Shown: piece after piece, positions 1 to 5,619 of the stretch
Layout: the number at the start of each line of letters is the position of its first letter
How positions within the stretch are numbered: position 1 is the first letter of the stretch
Source: Gallionellaceae bacterium
GTDB taxonomy: Bacteria; Pseudomonadota; Gammaproteobacteria; Burkholderiales; Gallionellaceae
DNA length: 5,944 nucleotides
Assembly (NCBI GenBank): GCA_947445045.1
Contig: CANFCA010000079.1
Span: forward strand, 1 to 5,944
Direction of reading: 5' to 3'
Program-made: the position numbers and the translations under genes
The notes under the pieces: generated by a model
The model's input: only the letters and a program-made list of their open reading frames with translations
Databases searched by the model: none
What the model was told of the DNA's origin: nothing

Positions 1-469
1 AAATTTCAACGCCGGATAAATCTAAGGTTTTTTGCCCTACGTGGTCGAGCAAACGTCCCGGCGTTGCTACCAAAATATCGATCTGTCCACGTAGTGATTT
101 TATTTGAGGGTTGATATTGACACCGCCAAACATCACCATGGACTTCAATGGCAGATATTTTCCGTAAGTCTGTACGGATTCTTCCACTTGCGCGGCAAGT
201 TCGCGAGTGGGCGTAAGAATTAAACAACGTGGTTTGCCAGCGCGTGGAATTGCAGCGGGCCTTTCGCTGAGACGATGCAAAATCGGCAATGTAAAACCAG
301 CGGTTTTCCCTGTGCCCGTTTGTGCACCAGCCAATAAATCACCACCTGCTAACACGAGGGGTATGGCTTGCGCTTGAACCGGGGTTGGTATGGTGTAGCC
401 TGCGTCAGCAATAGCGCGCAACAAAGGTTCGACCAGATTCAAGCTGGCGAAAGTAATTTCATTAGACAA
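1..469 (-). CDS. rhlE: DEAD-box ATP-dependent RNA helicase, RhlE type (partial, N-terminal ~156 codons)
   Basis: ATP-dependent RNA helicase of the DEAD-box family, acting in the cytoplasm on structured RNA (ribosome assembly or mRNA turnover in known RhlE proteins). The reverse strand reads as an open N-terminal half with the family motifs in order: Q motif (F7, then PTPVQAQAI around 28-36), Walker A/motif I AQTGTGKT (about 49-56), motif Ia PTRELAAQ (about 86-93), the GG motif (about 114-115) and motif Ib TPGRLLD (about 135-141). The frame continues past the window edge before the DEAD box itself. The start chosen is a TTG at 469-467: GGAG lies seven bases upstream (480-477), and I found no ATG in frame between it and the upstream promoter. 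The next ATG downstream is out of frame. RhlE is preferred over other DEAD-box proteins because of the short N-terminus and the [12 protein letters not shown] stretch after motif I; SrmB or DbpA are less likely. Confidence 0.9.
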   Translation of the reverse strand, partial: MSNEITFASLNLVEPLLRAIADAGYTIPTPVQAQAIPLVLAGGDLLAGAQTGTGKTAGFTLPILHRLSERPAAIPRAGKPRCLILTPTRELAAQVEESVQTYGKYLPLKSMVMFGGVNINPQIKSLRGQIDILVATPGRLLDHVGQKTLDLSGVEI

Positions 470-597
470 GTTAAAACTCCTGCGACGGCCTACAGCGTTT
501 AAGCAGCACCAATCGAGGCAGACGAATAAATGATCGAGATGATCGGGGGTGAGTGAAAAAGCCGTTGCGCTGATTGGTAGGGCGCAAGGCGGCGTGG
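470..597 (-). other. Long 5' leader of the helicase gene
   Basis: Non-coding stretch of roughly 120 bases between the presumed transcript start and the TTG start. It contains a 7-base perfect inverted repeat (ACCAATC at 508-514 with GATTGGT at 572-578) that could close a long-range stem, and two close copies of ATGATCG on the + strand (530-536 and 539-545). Nothing matches a riboswitch class that I know. Long leaders are common on cold-regulated helicase genes, but that link is only inference here. Confidence 0.3.
477..480 (-). promoter_or_regulatory. Ribosome binding site that supports a TTG start for the helicase
   Basis: GGAG on the reverse strand, preceded by CA, sits seven bases before a TTG codon. 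It decides the start of the helicase gene, because no ATG or GTG occurs at a sensible place in frame and the protein from this TTG begins just ahead of the conserved Q-motif phenylalanine. Confidence 0.7.
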
Positions 598-603
598 ATT
601 ATA
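598..603 (-). promoter_or_regulatory. Putative sigma-70 -10 element for the helicase gene
   Basis: A perfect TATAAT on the reverse strand, preceded by CAGG and followed by a GC-rich stretch (CCACGCCGCC). No good -35 is visible at 16 to 18 bases; the equivalent region overlaps the 625-646 hairpin. It would place the transcript start near 591 and leave a leader of about 120 bases before the TTG start. The same ten bases, CAGGTATAAT, occur at the promoter of the divergent fmdB operon. Confidence 0.5.
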
Positions 604-624
604 CCTGCGATAGAGAGACAGGTG

Positions 625-646
625 AGGGTGATTGTTACGTCACCCT
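625..646 (-). terminator. Hairpin after the second FGE gene, possible terminator
   Basis: Perfect 7-base inverted repeat AGGGTGA / TCACCCT with an 8-base loop, starting 11 bases after the stop codon at 657-659 of the upstream - strand gene. Position and stem fit a transcript end, and A-rich sequence precedes it in the - direction. No T-run follows on the - strand, so it is at best a weak intrinsic terminator, or a 3' end stabiliser. Confidence 0.4.
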
Positions 647-656
647 TATTACTTGA

Positions 657-1637
657 TTATTTAACATCCTTTACGCACCTAAAACCTAGGTCTATCAGTG
701 CCGAGTTCGGTAGTAAGTGAGTGCGCTTGGCTGCCCTGAAAACTACGCTCAGCGAATCATAATGACCAGAGCTCGTTACGCCGCCACGAACCACACGCTG
801 CTTTTCGCCAAAAAATTTAATATCTGAGGCAGGAGCATTGGGGTAGGCTTTATACCAATCGGCTACCCATTCGGAGACGTTTGCTGCCATGTCAAAAGCA
901 CCATAGGGAGACACGTCAGTAGGGAATGAGCCTACTTCTGAATATGGCGCATCAGGATCTTCAGACATGGTGTTTACTTTTTTTGCATCCCATGTGTTGC
1001 CCCAAGGATATTCAAAGCCTTCCGTGCCGCGCGCTGCCTTTTCCCATTCCGCTTCGCTAGGCAAACGCTTTTTGGCCCAGTTGCAATAGTCGTTTGCGTC
1101 AGACCAATTCACCGAGGTGACTGGCATGCGATCACGTTTTTTATTTACCTTAATCATTTCAAGGAGTAAATCCTTTTTGCTCATTTGGGACACATCCATG
1201 TCTAGCCTGAAGCGATTCGAGGCCACATCTTGCAAGGCTTCCAGAGGCCATGTGGCTAATTGTTGGTCGCTATAATTGTAGCCATTACGAGGCCATGTGT
1301 AAGGAACGCCATGTCTGGTGGAAATTAAAAAATTACGATACTGCGCATTGGTGACTTCATACTTGTCTATTTTGTAGGCAGGTAACATCACTTTATGGGC
1401 TGGACGTTCATCTACATACAGACGGTCATTGAAACCAAAAGGATTGAGAGCGTTGGCATCACGATACCAGGCTTCGTTTTCTTCCCTGTCGCTGCCCATC
1501 TTAAACTCGCCAGCAGGCACTAACACCATGCCGTCGTCGACCGAAATTTTTGTATTGGATTTCTTTACTGCGGCTTGAGCAATGCCAGTTGACAAAGCTA
1601 CACAAAAAAGACCACTGATTAACTGTTTAATTATCAT
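657..1637 (-). CDS. Exported formylglycine-generating-enzyme (FGE/SUMF1) family protein lacking the catalytic cysteines
   Basis: 326 residues from the ATG at 1637. Residues 1-22 form a signal peptide ending AQA before AVKK, so the protein should be periplasmic. The rest is one FGE-sulfatase domain (PF03781 type): MVLVPAGEF (37-45), IDKYEVTNAQY (90-100), MPVTSVNW (171-178), KRLPSEAEWEKAARG, YPWGN, and a final LGFRC. About 40 residues more than the paralogue are inserted between roughly 105 and 170. Where FGE has GGS-x-x-C-x4-C, this protein has GGVTSSGHYDS (285-295) with no cysteine, and the usual GNVWEW is ANVSEW. Formylglycine-generating activity is therefore not expected; a binding or structural role is inferred. 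C185 and C321 remain and may form the family's structural disulfide. An alternative GTG start at 1646 adds three residues. Either start overlaps the end of the preceding cytochrome-FGE gene, implying one operon and coupled translation. Confidence 0.88.
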   Translation of the reverse strand: MIIKQLISGLFCVALSTGIAQAAVKKSNTKISVDDGMVLVPAGEFKMGSDREENEAWYRDANALNPFGFNDRLYVDERPAHKVMLPAYKIDKYEVTNAQYRNFLISTRHGVPYTWPRNGYNYSDQQLATWPLEALQDVASNRFRLDMDVSQMSKKDLLLEMIKVNKKRDRMPVTSVNWSDANDYCNWAKKRLPSEAEWEKAARGTEGFEYPWGNTWDAKKVNTMSEDPDAPYSEVGSFPTDVSPYGAFDMAANVSEWVADWYKAYPNAPASDIKFFGEKQRVVRGGVTSSGHYDSLSVVFRAAKRTHLLPNSALIDLGFRCVKDVK

Positions 1638-2679
1638 CTTTAGCACACCTGAATCCCATACTTGAGTTTTTTACGTTTTGTTTAAAATAGCTGCGGTTGA
1701 ATACCGGTGCGGAGACACCGCACTGATAATATGAACAATCCCACCACGAGCCGCCTTTGAGAACTTTATACATCTCACCATAATTTTCGCTTTGCCAAGT
1801 ATTGCCTGGGTATTGCGTGTACCAGGAGTCTGTCCACTCCCATACGTTGCCCGACATATCATACAAGCCAAATGGACTCTTACCCTCTTCAAGTGAGCCA
1901 ACAGGCATGGTGTCTCCTTGCATGTTGAGAGACTTCCAACGCACTGGCGAATTCACTTTGGCTACGTCAAACGTATCACCCCAAGGAAAATCTCGGTCAT
2001 CATTAATGCCGCGAGCGGCTTTCTCCCATTCGATGTCCGTGGGCAACCGTTTACCAGCCCATGCACAATAATCATGTGCATCGTACCAAGTTACCCAAGT
2101 GACAGGGTGATCGACCTTGCCTTCTGGGTAAGTGCGGTTGCGGAAATGATTGGGCGATTTACGCTTAGTTGCATCGATAAATTGCTTGTATTGCAGATTA
2201 GTAACTTCATATTTGTCGATTGAAAATGCTTTGGTCTCGGCAATATATTGCGGACCCTCATCCGGCAATCGATTGTTGGTGCCGCGCGTATACTTACCCG
2301 CTGGAATGGCGATCATTTCGTGTGGTTCTTTGCCAATACGGGTTTCATCGTAATACATCGGCACACTCATCCCTGTGGTGGCGGCGGGAGGAGGTTCAAT
2401 ATGCAATTTGTTTGCATAAGGGTCGTTAAAGGTTTTCTCGGAGACTTGCATGAGCGCTTCGTCAGGGGTGGCGGTGTGACATTCTTGGCAATCGTTAGCT
2501 TTGTTTGCGTTGAAAGCATCCACTTGGTTTTTTGCATGGCAAGATTCGCAAGACTGGCTTGATTGCGCGTCGTGTTCGTAGACGGACTTTTCAGCAGCAT
2601 CTTTGGCGATTGCATTGATGCTGAAAATACCCACCGAGACTATAAAAATGATTTGCGTAAGTCTTTTAAATATTGACAT
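1627..2679 (-). CDS. Exported diheme cytochrome c - FGE/SUMF1 fusion protein
   Basis: 350 residues from the ATG at 2679. Residues 1-25 are a signal peptide (basic SIFKR, hydrophobic core, INAIA before KDA). Two CXXCH haem c sites follow at 44-48 (CESCH) and 64-68 (CQECH), then a Pro-rich linker, then an FGE-sulfatase domain from about 120 to 345: MIAIPAGKYTRG, IDKYEVTNLQY, HPVTWVTWYDAHDYCAW, KRLPTDIEWEKAARG, FPWGDTF, MSGNVWEWTDSWY, KGGSWWDC, MGFRC. C315 and C320 form a C-x4-C pair next to the GGS motif, close to the copper-cysteine site of true FGE but one residue later. C205 and C345 match the family's structural disulfide. It should be secreted by Sec and receive haem in the periplasm. An upstream ATG at 2763 would add 28 residues that hide the signal peptide, so the internal start is preferred although its Shine-Dalgarno is weak. 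Partner and substrate are unknown; a periplasmic electron-transfer role is inferred. Confidence 0.85.
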   Translation of the reverse strand: MSIFKRLTQIIFIVSVGIFSINAIAKDAAEKSVYEHDAQSSQSCESCHAKNQVDAFNANKANDCQECHTATPDEALMQVSEKTFNDPYANKLHIEPPPAATTGMSVPMYYDETRIGKEPHEMIAIPAGKYTRGTNNRLPDEGPQYIAETKAFSIDKYEVTNLQYKQFIDATKRKSPNHFRNRTYPEGKVDHPVTWVTWYDAHDYCAWAGKRLPTDIEWEKAARGINDDRDFPWGDTFDVAKVNSPVRWKSLNMQGDTMPVGSLEEGKSPFGLYDMSGNVWEWTDSWYTQYPGNTWQSENYGEMYKVLKGGSWWDCSYYQCGVSAPVFNRSYFKQNVKNSSMGFRCAKDDN

Positions 2680-2704
2680 CGATATGACCCAAACGTAGTT
2701 TAAA

Positions 2705-2737
2705 CATGGGTTCATTTTCCCATGATATAGCTCATGG
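2705..2737. repeat. Two overlapping inverted repeats just upstream of the cytochrome-FGE gene
   Basis: CATGGG (2705-2710) and CCCATG (2719-2724) form a perfect inverted repeat with an 8-base spacer. The second arm is shared with another perfect repeat, CCATGA (2720-2725) with TCATGG (2732-2737), spaced by 6. The two cannot pair at once as RNA. They lie 26 to 58 bases before the ATG at 2679, in the expected leader or promoter of the cytochrome gene, so they could be an operator or an alternative hairpin pair. No regulator is identified. Confidence 0.4.
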
Positions 2738-2791
2738 TTCAAGCACGGCATTGTTTTACCCAACTCGAATGCTCAACTAAAAGTGTTTGGA

Positions 2792-2820
2792 TTGATAGTC
2801 TTTTGCTTGAAATTACTCAA
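2792..2820 (-). promoter_or_regulatory. Weak candidate sigma-70 promoter for the cytochrome-FGE / FGE pair
   Basis: On the reverse strand TTGAGT (2820-2815) is followed after 17 bases by TATCAA (2797-2792), each 4 of 6 against consensus. It would give a leader of over 100 bases containing the inverted repeats at 2705-2737. Another possible pair, TTGAAC then GAAAAT with a 17-base spacer, overlaps those repeats. Neither is strong, so the real start is uncertain. Confidence 0.2.
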
Positions 2821-2874
2821 TGTTGCTTCCGTTATTTTTCCTCAAGCAGGCTGGGCTGTAGTAATCCGCTCAGG

Positions 2875-2880
2875 TATAAT
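2875..2880 (+). promoter_or_regulatory. Putative sigma-70 -10 element of the fmdB-DUF502-aspS operon
   Basis: Perfect TATAAT, preceded by CAGG and followed by GCGCGCC. The best -35 at 17 bases (TGGGCT, 2852-2857) matches only about half of the consensus. It would start the transcript near 2887, about 25 bases before the fmdB ATG at 2912. The GC-rich discriminator resembles those of growth-rate and ppGpp-controlled translation genes; that is inference. Confidence 0.55.
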
Positions 2881-2911
2881 GCGCGCCTTTGAAATTTCCG
2901 ATAGTAACGCT

Positions 2912-3172
2912 ATGCCTATTTACGCTTATGCCTGTGCGGCTTGTGGTTTGCAAAAAGATGTGATTCAAAAAATGAGTGATGCGCCGCTCACGTCTTGCCC
3001 TGAGTGCGGAGCGGAATCGTTTAGTAAGCAGCTTACTGCTGCTGGGTTTCAATTGAAGGGTAATGGTTATTACGTGACGGATTTTAAGGATAGTAAAAAA
3101 CCTACGACTAAGACTGAGGCTGTGACGGATGCCCCTGCTCTCGCACCTGCTTCTGCGAGTCCAACTGTTTAA
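2912..3172 (+). CDS. FmdB family small zinc ribbon protein
   Basis: 86 residues from the ATG at 2912. It opens with MPIYAYAC, the typical start of the FmdB/CxxC_CxxC_SSSS family, and has four cysteines as two pairs, C8-x2-C11 and C29-x2-C32, which should bind one zinc ion. The segment KQLTAAGFQLKGNGYY is also usual for the family. After about residue 58 the tail is Lys/Thr then Ala/Pro rich and probably disordered. The open frame extends 43 codons further upstream, but that extension spans the promoter at 2875-2880 and lacks family similarity, so it is rejected. No good Shine-Dalgarno is visible before 2912. The family was named for a putative regulator of formamidase genes; its true role is not settled. 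It is the first gene of the operon, and its stop is three bases before the next start. Confidence 0.9.
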   Translation: MPIYAYACAACGLQKDVIQKMSDAPLTSCPECGAESFSKQLTAAGFQLKGNGYYVTDFKDSKKPTTKTEAVTDAPALAPASASPTV

Positions 3173-3175
3173 GTA

Positions 3176-3787
3176 ATGAAAAAATATCTGATTACCGGTT
3201 TGTTGGTTTGGGTTCCGCTCGGCATTACGTTGTGGGTGTTGAATCTGACCATCGGCACGATGGATCAAACGTTATTATTGCTGCCGGAAAGCTGGCATCC
3301 GGACAGGTTGCTTGGATTGCATATTCCCGGTTGGGGCATCATTTTGACCTTCTTGGTGGTGCTCATTACGGGTTTGTTGATCCGTAACGTGTTCGGTCAG
3401 CGATTGTGGCGTTATTGGGAAGGCGGTTTACAGCACATTCCGTTTGTTAACAGTATTTACAACGGCGTGAAGCAGGTAAGTGATACCTTGTTATCGGGCA
3501 AGGGCAATTCGTTTCGAAAAGTGTTGCTGGTGCGCTACCCGCATCCTGAGTCGTGGTCGTTGGCGTTTCAAACCAATGTACCCGCCGAGGTTATCAATAA
3601 ATTTGATGAGCCTTATGTGGCGGTGTTTATACCCACTACACCCAGCCCGGTGAACGGCTTTTATTTTTTTCTGCGAAAAGTTGACACTATCGAGCTGGAC
3701 ATGAGTGTGGACGAGGCTTTGCGAACCATAGTGTCAATGGGTGTGGTGGCAAATGCTGAAAAGGCTCAGCCAAATACCCTTCCTTAA
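3176..3787 (+). CDS. DUF502 family inner-membrane protein
   Basis: 203 residues, matching the conserved DUF502 family (PF04367), function unknown. Two transmembrane segments are clear, about 4-26 (YLITGLLVWVPLGITLWV region) and 53-69 (WGIILTFLVVLITGLLI), so the N-terminus is anchored in the inner membrane. The remaining part carries the family's conserved stretches IPFVNSIYNGVKQV (just after 85), VRYPHP, FIPTTPSPVNG and DMSVDEALRTIVSMG. The start is three bases after the fmdB stop with no clear ribosome site of its own, so translation is probably coupled to fmdB. Pairing of this gene with fmdB ahead of aspS is a recurrent proteobacterial arrangement (recalled, not searched). Nothing looks truncated. 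Confidence 0.9.
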   Translation: MKKYLITGLLVWVPLGITLWVLNLTIGTMDQTLLLLPESWHPDRLLGLHIPGWGIILTFLVVLITGLLIRNVFGQRLWRYWEGGLQHIPFVNSIYNGVKQVSDTLLSGKGNSFRKVLLVRYPHPESWSLAFQTNVPAEVINKFDEPYVAVFIPTTPSPVNGFYFFLRKVDTIELDMSVDEALRTIVSMGVVANAEKAQPNTLP

Positions 3788-3814
3788 CCAATTAACATTA
3801 TAAGCTGGAACAAC

Positions 3815-5617
3815 ATGCGTACACATTATTGCGGGCAACTAAACATCGATCAACTCGACCAAACCGTCAGCATTTGCGGTTGGGCGCACCGTCGCCGCGA
3901 CCACGGCGGCGTGATTTTTATTGACTTGCGTGACCGCGAGGGTTTGGCTCAGGTGGTGTGTAATCCCGATGTTGCCGATATGTTTAAGGTGGCCGAATCG
4001 GTGCGAAGTGAGTATGTGTTGCGCATTACAGGCAAGGTGCGTCGTCGCCCAGAAGGTTCGGCTAATCCGAATATGATCAGCGGTGAAATCGAAATTTTGT
4101 GTCAGGAAATCGAAGTGTTGAACGTGGCCGTTACGCCGCCGTTCCAATTGGACGACGACAATCTTTCTGAAAACGTGCGTCTGACCCATCGCGTGATTGA
4201 CCTGCGTCGTCCGCAAATGCAAAAGAACATGATGCTGCGCTACAAGGTGGCGATGTCGTTCCGTCGCTTCCTTGATAGCCGTGGTTTTATCGACATTGAA
4301 ACACCGATGCTGACCAAATCGACACCGGAAGGTGCGCGCGATTACTTGGTGCCATCTCGTGTACACGCGGGTGAATTTTTTGCCTTGCCGCAATCGCCAC
4401 AGTTGTTCAAGCAAATGTTAATGGTGGCGGGTTTTGACCGTTATTACCAAATTACCAAATGTTTCCGCGATGAAGATTTGCGTGCCGACCGTCAGCCTGA
4501 ATTTACTCAAGTCGATATTGAAACGTCGTTCTTGAATGAAACCCAGATCACTGGCTTGACCGAAGAGTTGATTCGTACCGTGTTCAAAGAAGCACTGGAT
4601 GTGTATTTGCCCAATCCATTCCCGCGTATAACCTACAAAGAGGCAATGGCGCGCTTTGGTTCGGATAAGCCTGATTTACGCGTCACGCTGGAACTCACCG
4701 AAGTAACCGATGTAGTGAAAGACGTGGCGTTCAAAGTGTTTTACGGTGTGGCAAATTCTGAAAACGGTCGCGTGGCTGCATTGCGTGTACCGGGTGGCGG
4801 CGCATTCACCCGTGGCGAGATTGATGAGTACACTAAATTTGTCGGCATCTACGGTGCGAAGGGGCTGGCTTATATCAAGGTGAATGATGTCACACAGTTG
4901 AATGAGACTGGCTTGCAATCTCCTATCGTGAAAAACATCCACGAGACCGCCTTGAAGGCTATCATCGAGCGCACTGGCGCACAAAATGGCGACATCATTT
5001 TCTTCGGCGCGGATAAAGAAAAAATCGTCAACGATGCCATCGGCGCGTTGCGTTCTAAAATTGGCCACGAGAAGAATCACGTCACGGGTGACCGCTGGAA
5101 ACCTTTGTGGGTAGTGGATTTTCCGATGTTTGAATACGACGAAGAAGGTAAGCATTGGAACGCCTGTCACCATCCTTTCACCGCGCCTAAAGACGAGCAT
5201 TTGGCATTGCTGGAAACCGATCCGGGCAAATGCTTGGCGAAGGCGTATGACTTGGCTTTGAACGGCTGGGAATTGGGCGGCGGCTCAGTGCGTATCCACA
5301 AAGAAGCGGTTCAGTCGCAGGTGTTCCGTGCGTTGAACATCGGTGCGGAAGAAGCGCAGCTTAAATTTGGCTTCTTGTTGGATGCCTTGCAATACGGCGC
5401 ACCGCCGCATGGTGGGCTGGCGTTTGGCTTGGATCGTATCGTCACCATGATGACCGGTGCAGAATCGATACGCGATGTGATCGCCTTCCCGAAAACCCAA
5501 CGCGCGCAATGTTTGTTGACCCAAGCGCCGAGTGCTGTGGACGAAAAGCAGTTGCGTGAACTGCATATCCGTTTGCGTCAACCAGCAGTGGTGGCAACGG
5601 AAGCGGAGAAAGCGTAA
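3815..5617 (+). CDS. aspS: Aspartyl-tRNA synthetase (class IIb), probably non-discriminating Asp/Asn type
   Basis: 600 residues, full length for bacterial AspRS. It attaches aspartate to tRNA-Asp in the cytoplasm. The N-terminal OB-fold anticodon domain (about 1-105) contains [11 protein letters not shown] and [12 protein letters not shown]. The class II catalytic core follows, with [19 protein letters not shown], motif 2 [18 protein letters not shown] (F217, R218 onward) and motif 3 GLAFGLDR with R541. The bacterial GAD insertion domain lies between. H30 in RRRDHGG replaces the Leu of the E. coli enzyme. In Pseudomonas aeruginosa AspRS the equivalent His (H31) is linked to charging of both tRNA-Asp and tRNA-Asn, so this enzyme may be non-discriminating and need GatCAB; that is inference. 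GGAA a few bases before the ATG at 3815 is the ribosome site. The gene is 27 bases after DUF502 and two bases before the RNase gene. Confidence 0.98.
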   Translation: MRTHYCGQLNIDQLDQTVSICGWAHRRRDHGGVIFIDLRDREGLAQVVCNPDVADMFKVAESVRSEYVLRITGKVRRRPEGSANPNMISGEIEILCQEIEVLNVAVTPPFQLDDDNLSENVRLTHRVIDLRRPQMQKNMMLRYKVAMSFRRFLDSRGFIDIETPMLTKSTPEGARDYLVPSRVHAGEFFALPQSPQLFKQMLMVAGFDRYYQITKCFRDEDLRADRQPEFTQVDIETSFLNETQITGLTEELIRTVFKEALDVYLPNPFPRITYKEAMARFGSDKPDLRVTLELTEVTDVVKDVAFKVFYGVANSENGRVAALRVPGGGAFTRGEIDEYTKFVGIYGAKGLAYIKVNDVTQLNETGLQSPIVKNIHETALKAIIERTGAQNGDIIFFGADKEKIVNDAIGALRSKIGHEKNHVTGDRWKPLWVVDFPMFEYDEEGKHWNACHHPFTAPKDEHLALLETDPGKCLAKAYDLALNGWELGGGSVRIHKEAVQSQVFRALNIGAEEAQLKFGFLLDALQYGAPPHGGLAFGLDRIVTMMTGAESIRDVIAFPKTQRAQCLLTQAPSAVDEKQLRELHIRLRQPAVVATEAEKA

Positions 5618-5619
5618 TC

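Noticed and set aside
6..227. Short open frame on the - strand
   Set aside because: It lies in a different frame inside the helicase, whose motifs are clearly in the neighbouring frame.
1597..1611. Lipoprotein signal (GLFC) in the second FGE protein
   Set aside because: The residue before Cys is Phe, which does not fit a lipobox; cleavage after AQA is more likely.
1802..2562. Several + strand open frames opposite the cytochrome-FGE gene
   Set aside because: They overlap each other in different frames, show no domain or signal, and the opposite strand is clearly coding.
657..2679. Sulfatase maturation system
   Set aside because: No sulfatase or C/S-x-P-x-R substrate protein is encoded here, both FGE proteins carry signal peptides, and one lacks catalytic cysteines while the other has them shifted.
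1627..2679. NirV, the FGE-fold protein found beside nitrite reductase genes
   Set aside because: No nitrite reductase or other denitrification gene is in the window, so the name is not supported.
2680..2763. 28-codon N-terminal extension of the cytochrome-FGE protein
   Set aside because: It puts non-conserved residues ahead of a clear signal peptide beginning MSIFKR and covers the inverted repeats, so it is more likely untranslated.
2783..2911. 43-codon upstream extension of the fmdB frame
   Set aside because: It covers the TATAAT at 2875-2880, and the family's conserved N-terminus MPIYAYAC starts at 2912.
3839..4414. 191-codon open frame opposite aspS
   Set aside because: Antisense shadow of a highly conserved gene; the His/Thr/Arg-rich translation has no recognisable domain and no ribosome site. 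The same applies to 4676-5200, 5285-5581 and 5442-5699.
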